Positions 46,693 to 55,575 of a DNA stretch of 64,000 nucleotides are shown here, piece by piece. The notes beneath the pieces are model-generated. The model worked only from the letters and a program-made list of their open reading frames with translations. It was not told the origin of the DNA and did no database searches. A program made the position numbers and the translations under genes. Positions within the stretch are counted from its first letter, which is position 1; each line of letters starts with the position of its first letter. Source of the DNA: Acidobacteriales bacterium 59-55. Lineage in GTDB: Bacteria; Acidobacteriota; Terriglobia; Terriglobales; Acidobacteriaceae. The DNA lies in contig MKSV01000005.1 of the NCBI GenBank assembly GCA_001897435.1, positions 1 to 64,000 of the forward strand, written 5' to 3'.

Positions 46693-47082
46693 ATGTCCAC
46701 TGCGACTGTTACCTCCAGCCCCGAAGTCGTTACCGCGACGCCTGCTTCAACGGCGCCTGTGAAACTGACGCCTTCAGCCATCGCAAAGGTGAAAGAGATC
46801 ATGGCGACGCAGGATCCGGTTCCCGCTGGATTGCGGATTGGCGTAGTCGGCGGCGGATGTTCCGGCTTCCAGTATTCGATGTCGTTCGAGAATCAGAGCG
46901 GCATGATGGACAAGGTCTATAAATTCGACGATCTGAAGGTATTTGTCGACGCTACCTCAGCGGCGTATCTGAGCGACTGCCAGGTGGACTATGTCGAGAC
47001 GCTCGAGTCCTCAGGCTTCAAGTTCGAGAACAATACGGCTGTTAAGAGCACCTGCGGCTGCGGTTCTTCCTTCAGCGCCTAG
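46693..47082 (+). CDS. erpA: Iron-sulfur cluster insertion protein, ErpA/IscA type
   Basis: 129 residues from ATG 46693, preceded by AAGGAGAT. After a Thr/Ala-rich N-terminal stretch (about 1-24), the A-type carrier fold appears: LTPSAIAKVKEIM, GLRIGVVGGGCSGFQYSMSFE and the C-terminal CGCGSSFSA, giving the three cluster-binding cysteines. It delivers Fe-S clusters to apo-enzymes such as the dehydratases encoded in this window. Monocistronic, with its own terminator. Confidence 0.9.
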   Translation: MSTATVTSSPEVVTATPASTAPVKLTPSAIAKVKEIMATQDPVPAGLRIGVVGGGCSGFQYSMSFENQSGMMDKVYKFDDLKVFVDATSAAYLSDCQVDYVETLESSGFKFENNTAVKSTCGCGSSFSA

Positions 47083-47099
47083 TTGAGATTTGCAGTGTC

Positions 47100-47125
47100 A
47101 ACGCCCCGGCTTCGGCTGGGGCGTT
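47100..47125 (+). terminator. Terminator after erpA
   Basis: AACGCCCC (47100-47107) pairs with GGGGCGTT (47118-47125), followed by TTGC. It lies 17 bp after the erpA stop. Confidence 0.8.
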
Positions 47126-47243
47126 TTGCTGTTTGGGCGAGATTCGCCAGGGAAGACGGAGTTTGTCGAGGACGTGACGTTCATTTTGCAAAGGCGGAAA
47201 CGTCTAAGATGGACGGAGTTATCCTTCGGAGCTTTACCTATCT

Positions 47244-48443
47244 ATGACTGAGTTTGTGATCAAGCTGGCAGATGAGCGGGGGCGGGTGCAGGAGCAGACT
47301 CATGCGGCGGCTACAGCGGAGGAGCTTCGCGCGCGGTTTACCCAGGCGGGATATTACGTCTATTCGGTGAAGGCGCGAGGCGCACTGGGGGGTGCGGGCA
47401 AGAAGAAGGTCAAGCTGGAGACGTTTCTTGTCTTCAACCAGCAGTTTTTGACGCTGATTCGAGCTGGATTGCCGATTCTGGGCTCGCTGGAGTTACTGGC
47501 GCGACGGCAGAAGGATCTTCAATTCCGCGCTCAACTTGAAGACGTCGCGGCGAGGGTAAAGACCGGAGAGTCGATCTCGCAGGCGTTCGAGGCGCAGGGC
47601 GGCTTTCCCATTGTCTATACAACGACTCTGCTGGCGGGGGAGCGGTCGGGAAACCTTGAAGAAGTTCTACAGCGCTTTCTCGACTTTCAGCGGGTATCAC
47701 TCACCTTCCGCAAGAAGCTGAAGGCCAGCCTCATCTATCCGGCTTTGCTCGTTGTGATGGTTGTGGGGCTCCTGATTTTCCTGATTACCTTTGTCGTGCC
47801 ACGGTTCGCGCAGCTCTATGAGCAGTTGGGAACACATCTGCCCTGGCTGACGATGTCCATGCTCCAGATGGGGCAGTATGCGCAACACTATGGAATCTAT
47901 GCGGCGGTGGTGATCGCGCTGGTAGTTTTTCTATTGTCGCGGTGGATGAAGACCGATGCCGGGGCCATGACCGTCGACCGGATCAGGATCGGCTTGCCCC
48001 TTTTTGGAGGAGTGTGGCAGAAGTACCAGGTGGGGCTGTTCAGCCGGACGCTTTCCACTCTGCTCACCGGCGGCCTTCCGCTGGTGCCGTCGCTGGAGAC
48101 CGCGGCACGCTCCATCGATTCGCGGCAGATTGCGAACGCCGTCTACCGCTCGGTCGAAACGGTCCGAGAGGGCAAGGGGCTGTCGGCCAGCTTGCAGGCT
48201 ACAAAGGTGTTTCCCGAACTGGCCATCGAGATGATCGAGGTCGGCGAGTCGACCGGCGCCCTGCCGCAGATGTTGAACTCGGTCGCGGAGTTCTTCGAGG
48301 AAGATGTTCAGACCAACCTGACAGCGGCCATGAGCCTGATCGAACCGGCGATTCTGGTCGTCATGGGCGTGGTCGTGACAGGAATCCTCATTGCGCTCTA
48401 CCTGCCGATCTTCAACCTGAGCGCAGGCGGGATGACCCATTAA
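47244..48443 (+). CDS. pilC: Type IV pilus/type II secretion inner membrane platform protein, PilC/GspF
   Basis: 399 residues with the duplicated GspF domain: first copy (about 55-180, FNQQFLTLIRAGLPILGSLELLARRQKD) and second (about 260-385, LFSRTLSTLLTGGLPLVPSLETAARSID), each with TGES and GERSG/GESTG motifs, and three transmembrane helices. It anchors the assembly ATPase to the membrane. The pilB and pilMNOP genes follow after a 1.3-kb interruption by the toxin-antitoxin and HdeD genes. Confidence 0.9.
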   Translation: MTEFVIKLADERGRVQEQTHAAATAEELRARFTQAGYYVYSVKARGALGGAGKKKVKLETFLVFNQQFLTLIRAGLPILGSLELLARRQKDLQFRAQLEDVAARVKTGESISQAFEAQGGFPIVYTTTLLAGERSGNLEEVLQRFLDFQRVSLTFRKKLKASLIYPALLVVMVVGLLIFLITFVVPRFAQLYEQLGTHLPWLTMSMLQMGQYAQHYGIYAAVVIALVVFLLSRWMKTDAGAMTVDRIRIGLPLFGGVWQKYQVGLFSRTLSTLLTGGLPLVPSLETAARSIDSRQIANAVYRSVETVREGKGLSASLQATKVFPELAIEMIEVGESTGALPQMLNSVAEFFEEDVQTNLTAAMSLIEPAILVVMGVVVTGILIALYLPIFNLSAGGMTH

Positions 48444-48451
48444 TTCTATTT

Positions 48452-48475
48452 TGACCATGGTATAATGACCATGGT
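48452..48475 (+). promoter_or_regulatory. Promoter and operator of the toxin-antitoxin pair
   Basis: TGACCATGGT occurs twice, at 48452-48461 and 48466-48475 (14-bp period), each containing the palindrome ACCATGGT. Between them lies TGG-TATAAT (TATAAT at 48461-48466), an extended -10 element. Repeated palindromes over the -10 fit autorepression by the Phd-type antitoxin. GAGGTGA before the ATG at 48487 is the ribosome site. Confidence 0.65.
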
Positions 48476-48486
48476 GAGGTGACGCG

Positions 48487-48720
48487 ATGAAAACAATAGC
48501 TGCCGGAGTGTTCAAGGCGAAGTGTCTTGCCCTGATGGATGAAGTGCAGGCAAAACGGGAGACGGTTGTGATTACAAAGAAAGGCAAGCCGGTGGCACGG
48601 CTAGTGCCCATTGAGTTGAAGGAGAACCCCCTCGCGGCCTTCCATTTCGGCGATATAAAAGTGCTGGGAGATATTGTTTCTCCGGTTGTTCCGCTGGAAG
48701 ATTGGGATGCTCTCAAGTGA
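48487..48720 (+). CDS. Phd/YefM-family antitoxin
   Basis: 77 residues: the N-terminal DNA-binding fold KTIAAGVFKAKCLALMDEVQ, then VVITKKGKPVARLVPI, typical of Phd/YefM antitoxins, and a C-terminal toxin-wrapping tail (DIVSPVVPLEDWDALK). It is overlapped 4 bp by the PIN toxin gene. It should neutralise the toxin and repress the shared promoter. Confidence 0.87.
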   Translation: MKTIAAGVFKAKCLALMDEVQAKRETVVITKKGKPVARLVPIELKENPLAAFHFGDIKVLGDIVSPVVPLEDWDALK

Positions 48721-49109
48721 TCCTTGTTGATACTCATGTAGTGGTGTGGCTATCGGGAGAACAGAAGAGGCTGTCTCCCTTGGCTGTGGCTGCTATTGCC
48801 GAGGCCCGGGCGGATAGCGATGGAATTGCAATTTCTGATGTAACGCTATGGGAGCTTGCCATGCTGACAGCCCGGGGGCGGGTCGATCTTCCGGGTTCGC
48901 TGGAGGGATTCTTGAGGCATGTAGAAGCGAACTTCGTGGTGCTGCCGGTGAGCGGAAGGATCGCTGAACGGGGAATTCAATTTACGGAAGCTTATCCGCG
49001 TGATCCAATGGACAGACTTATCGGCGCGACTGCACTAGTTGCGGGAATCTCTCTTGTGACAGCAGATGAGAAGATTCACGCTTCAAAAGAAGTGCCAACC
49101 ATCTGGTAG
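48717..49109 (+). CDS. VapC-like PIN-domain toxin
   Basis: 130 residues starting with GTG 48717, overlapping the antitoxin stop (GTGA), the usual coupled layout. The PIN acidic residues are visible: VILVDTHVVVWL (first Asp), SDVTLWELAML (Glu), DPMDRLIGATAL (Asp pair) and LVTADEKI (last Asp). PIN toxins cut RNA, often tRNA. Together with the Phd-type antitoxin it forms a type II module lying between pilC and pilB. Confidence 0.87.
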   Translation: MILVDTHVVVWLSGEQKRLSPLAVAAIAEARADSDGIAISDVTLWELAMLTARGRVDLPGSLEGFLRHVEANFVVLPVSGRIAERGIQFTEAYPRDPMDRLIGATALVAGISLVTADEKIHASKEVPTIW

Positions 49110-49126
49110 ATTCTGATAGATTTCCG

Positions 49127-49687
49127 CTAGGCGGCTTTGGCAAAGACCCTGCGGCAGGCCAGCGAGAACATGAGCCGCGAGATGCCGCTGAAGAGCATGC
49201 TGATGCCGACCAGCGTGCCGATGGCCCAGATGGTGCTGAAGGGCCACGTCCTCCAAATCATGATCGCAAGGATTAGGGTGACGACTCCTTCAAGGATCAT
49301 CCAGGCTCGGCCGCTCCGGGTGATCTGGAAGGCCAGGATGATCTCGATGACCCCCTCGATAATGAGGTAGATAGCGAGAAAGAGCGTCAGGGACAGCAGC
49401 CCGGCCAGTGGATGCAGGACGAGGTAGCCGCCGGCGACAAGGTAGACGAGGCCGACAAGTATCTCCCACAGCACGGCGCCCGCGGTGTGTGACTTCCAGG
49501 CGAAGATGAAATGGGTGATGCCGCTGAGAACCAGCAGCCAGCCGATGTACAGCGTGACTCCAAGGCCCATGATGGGCGGCAGCAGCATCGCGAGAAGACC
49601 CGCGATGATCAAAAAAACGCTGAGCGTAATGGACCAGCCGATGGATTTGCGTGGAATTGAGGAGCAACGGGTGGCGAGATCATTCAT
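49127..49687 (-). CDS. HdeD-family membrane protein (DUF308)
   Basis: 186 residues from ATG 49687, which has GGAGG 8 bp ahead (TTG 49702 is an alternative). Six transmembrane helices in three hairpins, with the DUF308 repeats LIIAGLLAMLLPPIMGLGVTLYIGW and LVYLVAGGYLVLHPLAGLLSLTLFLAIYLII. Relatives of HdeD support acid resistance in enterobacteria; the biochemical role is unknown. It lies in reverse orientation between the toxin gene and pilB. Confidence 0.83.
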   Translation of the reverse strand: MNDLATRCSSIPRKSIGWSITLSVFLIIAGLLAMLLPPIMGLGVTLYIGWLLVLSGITHFIFAWKSHTAGAVLWEILVGLVYLVAGGYLVLHPLAGLLSLTLFLAIYLIIEGVIEIILAFQITRSGRAWMILEGVVTLILAIMIWRTWPFSTIWAIGTLVGISMLFSGISRLMFSLACRRVFAKAA

Positions 49688-49837
49688 GCAGAAGTCCTCC
49701 AACAGCCGTGGTAGTCAGGTCCGATATCAAGGGAGGAGAATACCACAGAAGATGCGGTTCCTAGATAATGGATACAGTGTAGGCCTTGGGTTGAAAGACG
49801 AGCAGTGACGGATGCCGAAAAAGGGAGTCTTACGAGT

Positions 49838-51472
49838 ATGGCAAATGCACCTTTGGCGATACCCATCAACGAGTTGGGCGTGGATGAGGTGGAGCGCGCG
49901 CAGGGGCTGGCGCGGCGTTATCATGCGGAGTTTGTCGACCTGAAGAACTTCAGGATTCAGCATGAGCTTTTCAAGACCGTTCCCGTGGACATGATGTTCC
50001 GCTACAACTTCGTCCCGCTGGAGCAGAGGAACGGCAAGCTGGCGATTGCGGTCAGCGATCCCTCGAAGCTGATGGTGCTCGACGAGATCTCGGGGCTGCT
50101 GGGGCAGCGGCTGGTCACGCGGGTGGCAACGCTCTCGCAGATTACAGAACTGCTGAAGAAGACCGAGCAATCGCAGCGCGTGCTCGACGAGGCCAGCGAG
50201 GGGCTGGCGTTCGATGTGCTGTCGAGCGAGGACAATGTCGATGAGAATATCTCCATCGAGCGTCTGACGAGCGAAGACGATATCTCGCCGATCATTCGTC
50301 TGGTGGATACGACGATCTTTACCGCGCTGGAGCGGCGCGCCTCTGACATCCATTTAGAGACCTTCGACGATTCGCTGCTGGTGAAGTACCGCATCGACGG
50401 CGTCCTGCAACAGGCCATGGCTCCGATTGCAAGGGAGCACCATCAGACTATTCTTTCGCGTATCAAGGTCATGAGCGAGCTGGACATCGCCGAACGCCGC
50501 GTGCCCCAGGACGGACGTTTCCGTGTCCGCTATAAGGGCCGCCTCATCGACTTTCGTGTCTCGATCATGCCGACGGTGCATGGCGAAAATGCCGTGCTCC
50601 GGGTGCTCGACAAGGAATCGATGAGCGAGAAGTTCAAGAAGCTGTCGCTCGACGTAGTGGGCTTCGCGGACCGTGATCTTGAGCGGTTTCGCCGTTACAT
50701 CAAGGAGCCCTACGGGATGGTGCTTGTGACCGGGCCGACCGGATCGGGCAAGACGACGACGCTCTACGCCGCGTTGAACGAGATCAAGAGCGAAGAAGAC
50801 AAGATCATCACCATCGAAGACCCGGTCGAGTATCAGATTCGCGGAATCACGCAGATTCCCGTGAATGAAAAGAAGGGGCTGACGTTTGCTCGCGGCCTGC
50901 GATCGATCCTGCGCCATGACCCGGACAAGATTCTGGTCGGCGAAATCCGCGATGCGGAGACGGCGCAGATTGCCATCAACTCCGCTCTTACCGGACACCT
51001 GGTTTTTACAACGGTCCACGCCAACAATGTCGTCGATGTGCTGGGCCGCTTTCTTAATATGGGCGTCGAGCCTTACAACTTCGTCTCCGCGTTGAACTGT
51101 ATTCTGGCGCAGCGACTGGTGCGCCAGGTCTGCGAGTTCTGTGTGCGCGACGTTCATTACACGGATGCCGACCTGCTGGCCAGCGGGCTGGAGCCGGAGG
51201 AATGGCGCGGATTTAATTTCCGCGAAGGCTCCGGCTGCATCGAGTGCGGCGGGACGGGATATCGCGGGCGGTCGGCGATTCACGAGCTACTGGAATTGGA
51301 TGACGAGATCCGTGAGATGCTGCTGGCCAAGAGGCCGGGCAGCGAGATTCGCAAAAAAGCTCGGGAAAAGGGGATGGCATTTCTGCGGGACTCGGCTTTG
51401 GAGCGCGTTCGAGCGGGTGTGACGACGCTGCGCGAGATCAATAAGGTTACGTTTATTGAGGCGGGACGTTAG
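49838..51472 (+). CDS. pilB: Type IV pilus assembly ATPase PilB (GspE family)
   Basis: 544 residues from ATG 49838 (GGGAG 11 bp ahead); GTG 49805 is also open. N-terminal MshEN domain (about 10-120), then the GspE core: Walker [11 protein letters not shown] (near 300), Asp box IITIEDPVEY, Walker B LRSILRHDPDKILVGEIRD and the His box LVFTTVHANN. A four-Cys zinc site follows (CEFC... CIECGG). It powers pilus extension or secretion. The pilMNOP genes follow. Confidence 0.92.
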   Translation: MANAPLAIPINELGVDEVERAQGLARRYHAEFVDLKNFRIQHELFKTVPVDMMFRYNFVPLEQRNGKLAIAVSDPSKLMVLDEISGLLGQRLVTRVATLSQITELLKKTEQSQRVLDEASEGLAFDVLSSEDNVDENISIERLTSEDDISPIIRLVDTTIFTALERRASDIHLETFDDSLLVKYRIDGVLQQAMAPIAREHHQTILSRIKVMSELDIAERRVPQDGRFRVRYKGRLIDFRVSIMPTVHGENAVLRVLDKESMSEKFKKLSLDVVGFADRDLERFRRYIKEPYGMVLVTGPTGSGKTTTLYAALNEIKSEEDKIITIEDPVEYQIRGITQIPVNEKKGLTFARGLRSILRHDPDKILVGEIRDAETAQIAINSALTGHLVFTTVHANNVVDVLGRFLNMGVEPYNFVSALNCILAQRLVRQVCEFCVRDVHYTDADLLASGLEPEEWRGFNFREGSGCIECGGTGYRGRSAIHELLELDDEIREMLLAKRPGSEIRKKAREKGMAFLRDSALERVRAGVTTLREINKVTFIEAGR

Positions 51473-51524
51473 GACCGGGAACTGCTTTAGTGGTTATGCG
51501 GTTTGGAAGGTAAGCTAGGACGGC

Positions 51525-52625
51525 ATGGAATTTTTACCGACAACGTTGGGCACGCGGCCTCGGCTCGCCATTGAGGTGAGGGCCGAGGGCGTGGTGGCTG
51601 CGCGCGCGGAGGATGCTGCTGCTCTGCTGACCGCCGTGGCCCGGGCCGATGTGGCAGCGGGTGCGGTAGCGCCGGGGTTGAAGGCAGGCAACATCGCAGA
51701 TCATGGTGGTGTTGTGGCGGCGATTCGAGCCGCCCTGGACGAAATTGCTGGAAAAGGACAGGACCGTAGCGGCGGTCGCGATGTCACTCTCATTGTTCCG
51801 GATGCGGCGGTGCGGGTTCTGTTGCTGGATTTTGACCAATTGCCATCGAAGATGACGGAGGCTTTGCCGGTAGTGCGGTTTCGTCTGAAGAAGCTGCTGC
51901 CATTCGATGCGGACACGGCGGCGGTGAGTTATCAGGTCATGGCCAGCGAACGGGGTTCGGTGCGAGTGCTGGCGATAGCGATGCCCAGGGATGTCCTCGA
52001 TGAATATGAGGCAGTGGTGACGGCTGCCGGATATCTTCCGGGAGCCGTGCTGCCGAGTACGCTGGCTGCGCTGGCTGGGTTGGACACGGCGGAGGCTCCC
52101 GCGCTGGTAGTCAACGCCGGTCTGGGCAGCGTGACCACGGCGATTGTGAAGGGCGGAGCATTGCTGTTGCATCGGAGCCTGGATCTAAGTGCAAATTCGG
52201 AAGATATTGTAGTGGAGACGGTGGTGGTCGAAAATAATGCTCCGGACGCATCCTGGAGCGGGCAGGCTCCGGATGGCTATGATCGCTTTGATGCGGAAGC
52301 ATCCATGCAAGCCTCGGTGGTGATGACGGCTGAGGCGCGAGAACTGGCTGCGGAGGCCAGTTTGCAGACCGAAAGCCGCGAAGTCGTTCAGGCCGTCAGC
52401 GTGGCAGCTGCCTACTTTGAGGACACGCTGCAAGCCTCGCCTGAGGCTCTGTTGGCAGCGGGAACCATGGGCGCGGAGAGGCTGGCTGGGCTGATGGCGG
52501 CGAACGGGCTGGACGGGTTGCATGTGCAGGAGATGGTGGATGTTGCGATGCTGGAGGCGGGCGCGGCGACGGCGCGCGTTCCCAGGAACTGGCTGGCCGG
52601 CGTGCGGGGAGCGTTGAAGAACTGA
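51525..52625 (+). CDS. PilM-like actin-fold assembly protein
   Basis: 366 residues. The weakly conserved PilM/GspL-type ASKHA pattern is present: LGTRPRLAIEVRAEGVVAA, VRVLLLDFDQLPSKMTEALPVVRFRLKKLLPFD (the LPxK region that marks PilM) and ALVVNAGLGSVTTAIVKGG. A long Ala/Glu-rich stretch (about 215-285) is inserted in the C-terminal half. It would link the cytoplasmic ATPase to PilN. Its stop overlaps the pilN start by 1 bp (TGATG). Assignment is by context plus motif. Confidence 0.72.
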   Translation: MEFLPTTLGTRPRLAIEVRAEGVVAARAEDAAALLTAVARADVAAGAVAPGLKAGNIADHGGVVAAIRAALDEIAGKGQDRSGGRDVTLIVPDAAVRVLLLDFDQLPSKMTEALPVVRFRLKKLLPFDADTAAVSYQVMASERGSVRVLAIAMPRDVLDEYEAVVTAAGYLPGAVLPSTLAALAGLDTAEAPALVVNAGLGSVTTAIVKGGALLLHRSLDLSANSEDIVVETVVVENNAPDASWSGQAPDGYDRFDAEASMQASVVMTAEARELAAEASLQTESREVVQAVSVAAAYFEDTLQASPEALLAAGTMGAERLAGLMAANGLDGLHVQEMVDVAMLEAGAATARVPRNWLAGVRGALKN

Positions 52626-53278
52626 TGCGGATCTCGGTCAATCTTGCGACAAAGCCTTTTGTTGAGCTGCGGCCATTGTTTGCCCGGTTGCGGCTGGCGA
52701 TGATTGCCCTGGCCGTACTGGCGGTGGGGCTCGGCTTCTGGCTCCACGCGCTGAACGGGCAGGGCAGGGTTGCACAGGCGCAGATGGATGCGCTGAAGAC
52801 GAAAACCCGCCACTTTCAGCAGGAGCGCCAGATGAACGAGGCGCGGATGCGGCAGCCGCAGAATATGGCGGTGCTGGAACGGTCGCAGTTTCTCAACGCG
52901 CTGTTTGCGCGTAAAAGCTTCAGTTGGACCGCTGTGATGATGGATCTTGAAAAGGTGCTTCCGGTTGGGGTGCAGGTGACGAGCATCGAGCCGGTGATTA
53001 CCAAGAACGGCGATGTCAATATTCGGCTGCGAGTCAGCGGCGACCGCGACCGCGCGGTACAACTGGTCAGGAATCTTGAGACCTCGCAGCGGTTCGTCTC
53101 TCCCCGGCTGGCCAACGAGGCGGCGCAGAAGCAGGGAAGCCAGGGCGGCAACGTGGTGCAGGCGGCGATGCCGGGAGCTGTGGAGTTCGACATTTTGAGC
53201 GGCTATAACCCGCTGCCGGAGTCCCCTTCCAAGGGTAAGGCTGCAACCGAGGCGACTGGCGCAGGAGACTCGCGATGA
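52625..53278 (+). CDS. PilN-like inner membrane assembly protein
   Basis: 217 residues. It begins RISVNLATKPFVELR, a PilN hallmark (the NL-x-P/K motif that binds PilM), followed by one transmembrane helix (LAMIALAVLAVGLGFWLHAL, about 21-41), a coiled coil and a ferredoxin-like domain (about 85-165). Overlaps pilM and pilO by 1 and 4 bp. Confidence 0.78.
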   Translation: MRISVNLATKPFVELRPLFARLRLAMIALAVLAVGLGFWLHALNGQGRVAQAQMDALKTKTRHFQQERQMNEARMRQPQNMAVLERSQFLNALFARKSFSWTAVMMDLEKVLPVGVQVTSIEPVITKNGDVNIRLRVSGDRDRAVQLVRNLETSQRFVSPRLANEAAQKQGSQGGNVVQAAMPGAVEFDILSGYNPLPESPSKGKAATEATGAGDSR

Positions 53279-53952
53279 GGTTGATGAGTCGCAGGATGCT
53301 GCCCCCGAACGTTTCTGAGCGGACGCGCGATCTGTTGACGCGATTGAACCTCTACTATGCCGGGGTCGCCGCCTTGGCATTGGTGAATCTGTACTTGCTG
53401 ATTCATATTGGTTTTGCGTGGCGAGCGGCAACCAATCAGAATGCGGCGGCGATGGAGCAGCAGACGGTCGTGATGAAGACGGCGGAGATCGCTACCCGGC
53501 CGTTGCAGGGGTTGGACTCGAAGCTGGCCAGGGCGACCGGGCAGTCGGACACTTTTTACGAAGATCGGCTGCCCTATGCCGACTCCGATGTGGTCAGCGA
53601 ACTTGGCGTACTGGCAAAGAAGCAGGGTGTGAAACTGATGCGGGTGCAGTATGTCGAGGCGCCCGTAATGGCCGACAGCGCGGGCGCGCTCACGGAGATC
53701 CGCATGGACGCGAGCCTCAGCGGCGACTATCGCCCGCTGATGCTCTTCATCAATGGATTGGAGCGGGACAAGATGTTCTTCCTTGTGCGCGGAGTGACGT
53801 TGACCGGCGAGCAGGGAGGCACCGTTGGCCTGCGGCTGGGGCTGGCGACGTATCTGCGAGCGCCGGTTGTGAAGGAGAAAGCTACCGTAGTGTCTTTACA
53901 GGACGGAGCACTCGATGGCGGTTCAGTCGCCGGCGGAGGTAGCTCGCGATGA
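53275..53952 (+). CDS. PilO-like inner membrane assembly protein
   Basis: 225 residues: a transmembrane helix (YAGVAALALVNLYLLIHIGFAW, about 23-44), coiled coil, and a ferredoxin-like C-terminal domain (EIRMDASLSGDYRPLMLFINGLER). Forms the periplasmic frame with PilN. The start overlaps pilN and the end overlaps pilP by 4 bp each (ATGA). Confidence 0.75.
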   Translation: MRLMSRRMLPPNVSERTRDLLTRLNLYYAGVAALALVNLYLLIHIGFAWRAATNQNAAAMEQQTVVMKTAEIATRPLQGLDSKLARATGQSDTFYEDRLPYADSDVVSELGVLAKKQGVKLMRVQYVEAPVMADSAGALTEIRMDASLSGDYRPLMLFINGLERDKMFFLVRGVTLTGEQGGTVGLRLGLATYLRAPVVKEKATVVSLQDGALDGGSVAGGGSSR

Positions 53953-54545
53953 AGCTGGGAACCGAAGATAAGAAGAAGCTGGGGATTCTCGCCGTCGTCG
54001 GAGTGCTGGCGCTGGGCGCTGCGTTCTATATGTACAGCGAGCTTTCGTCGCCGGATATTCCGCCTCCGGTCGCCGCGACCGTGACCACAGTTCCGGCCAG
54101 GGTTCCCGCGAAGAACGGTGTGGCGAAGAATGTTGGGACGTCGGCGACGCACCTCGATCCCACGTTGCATATGAAGGCGATGCTGGTGACCGAGTCGCTT
54201 GTCTACTCTGGAAGCGGTCGAAATATATTCTCCGCCAGTTCGGCTCCGGTGGTCATTCCGCGTGCAATCGCCGCGGCACGTCCGAAAGGGCCTGTGGCTC
54301 CGGTGTTGACTGGCCCGGTCGGTCCGCCGCCGCTACCTCCCATCGATTTGAAGTTTTTTGGCACGGCGACGTCGGCCAATGGAGTGCGCAGGGCGTTTCT
54401 GCTGCACGGGGAGGACGTCTTCCTGGCTTCGCCGGGGGACATTGTGCAACGGCGTTATCAGGTTGGGACGATCTCGGCTAACTCCATCGTAATCAAGGAT
54501 ATGACCGACAACAATACGCAGACCCTGCCCTTGATCGTGAACTAA
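53949..54545 (+). CDS. PilP/GspC-like periplasmic assembly protein
   Basis: 198 residues. One N-terminal helix (KLGILAVVGVLALGAAFYMY), a Pro/Ala/Val-rich linker with PPPVAATVTTVPARVP, and a C-terminal beta domain (about 125-198: IDLKFFGTATSANGVRRAFLLHGEDVFLASPGDIV, then YQVGTISANSIVI). This is the HR/PilP fold that touches the secretin, though no secretin gene is in the window. Confidence 0.7.
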   Translation: MKLGTEDKKKLGILAVVGVLALGAAFYMYSELSSPDIPPPVAATVTTVPARVPAKNGVAKNVGTSATHLDPTLHMKAMLVTESLVYSGSGRNIFSASSAPVVIPRAIAAARPKGPVAPVLTGPVGPPPLPPIDLKFFGTATSANGVRRAFLLHGEDVFLASPGDIVQRRYQVGTISANSIVIKDMTDNNTQTLPLIVN

Positions 54546-54558
54546 GTTACTGTGCCAG

Positions 54559-55548
54559 ATGTTTAACTCTGCTCCATCCCGCTTTCCCCACACCGCAGTT
54601 TGCAATTGTGAACTCGCACGCTCCGAGCAGTGCCCGGACCGTTCCGGCGAACAGGGCGTCATGCTGCTCGGGCTGGTAGTTGCGATCTTTCTGATTCTGC
54701 TGGCGTTGAGTGTGGCCGCGCCGCGAGTGGCGCATGAACTGCGGCGGGAGCAGGAGGTGGAGACGATTCACCGCGGCAATCAATACGTGCGGGCCATCCA
54801 GATGTATCACAAGAAGATCGGGAGCTATCCCGGCTCCATCGAGCAGTTGGAGAAGACCAACAACCAACGCTTTCTGCGCCGGAAATACATCGATCCGATG
54901 ACCGGAAAGGACGACTGGCGGTTGATCCATTTGGGCGAGGCGAAGACGACAGTGAAGGGATTCTTCGGAGAACCATTGGCCGGCATCGCGAGCTCCGGGC
55001 TGGGCAGTGCAGCGGGAATGGCTTCATCTGGTGGAACGGGAACGCCGGTCGGCAGCTCGACTCCGGCTTTTGGAAGTCCATCGAGCGGTGCGGGCTCGTC
55101 CCTTGGCTCTCCGCTGGGAAGCTCTGGTCTGGGTAGCAGCGGCCTGAGTAGCGGATTGGGTAGCAGCAACAGTTCCACCTCCTCCAATTCGAGTCGAAGC
55201 GCAGGCCAATCGTCGAATGGGTCGGATAGCCTGACCGGTAACGGCGGACCCTTTATCGGCGTAGGGCTGGTAAAGGATGGGAACTCGATTACGGTGCTGA
55301 ACGAGCAGACAACCTACGTGACCTGGGAGTTTCTCTACGATCCTCGCATCGAGCAGATGAAGGCGAAGGTGAGTATCTTCGGCGGCGGTCCGGCATCGAC
55401 CAGCGCTTCGAGCCTGGGGTCGGCTGCCGGCTCCAAGTCTGACTTTGGCTTCAATTCCGGATCGAGCCTGGGTACGGGGAACCAGCCTTCCAAGGGAGGC
55501 TTCGGGGGTGGAACCGGCTCGACTCCGACACCGAGTGCTCCACAGTAA
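54559..55548 (+). CDS. GspG/pseudopilin-like protein with a Ser/Gly-rich insertion
   Basis: 329 residues. A prepilin-type N-terminus, RSGEQG followed by VMLLGLVVAIFLILLALSVAA, indicates peptidase cleavage after Gly33 and an alpha-helical stem (ending RVAHELRREQEVETIHRGNQYVRAIQMYHKK). Mature position 5 is Gly, not the conserved Glu. The GspG-like head has SYPGSIEQLEKTN...YIDPMTGKDDW. From about 140 to 230 the chain is Ser/Gly repeats (GSSGLGSSGLSSGLGSS), then a globular stretch and a second low-complexity tail. It follows pilP by 13 bp. Confidence 0.75.
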   Translation: MFNSAPSRFPHTAVCNCELARSEQCPDRSGEQGVMLLGLVVAIFLILLALSVAAPRVAHELRREQEVETIHRGNQYVRAIQMYHKKIGSYPGSIEQLEKTNNQRFLRRKYIDPMTGKDDWRLIHLGEAKTTVKGFFGEPLAGIASSGLGSAAGMASSGGTGTPVGSSTPAFGSPSSGAGSSLGSPLGSSGLGSSGLSSGLGSSNSSTSSNSSRSAGQSSNGSDSLTGNGGPFIGVGLVKDGNSITVLNEQTTYVTWEFLYDPRIEQMKAKVSIFGGGPASTSASSLGSAAGSKSDFGFNSGSSLGTGNQPSKGGFGGGTGSTPTPSAPQ

Positions 55549-55575
55549 AAATTGAGTGCTGCGTACCCAAACGTA

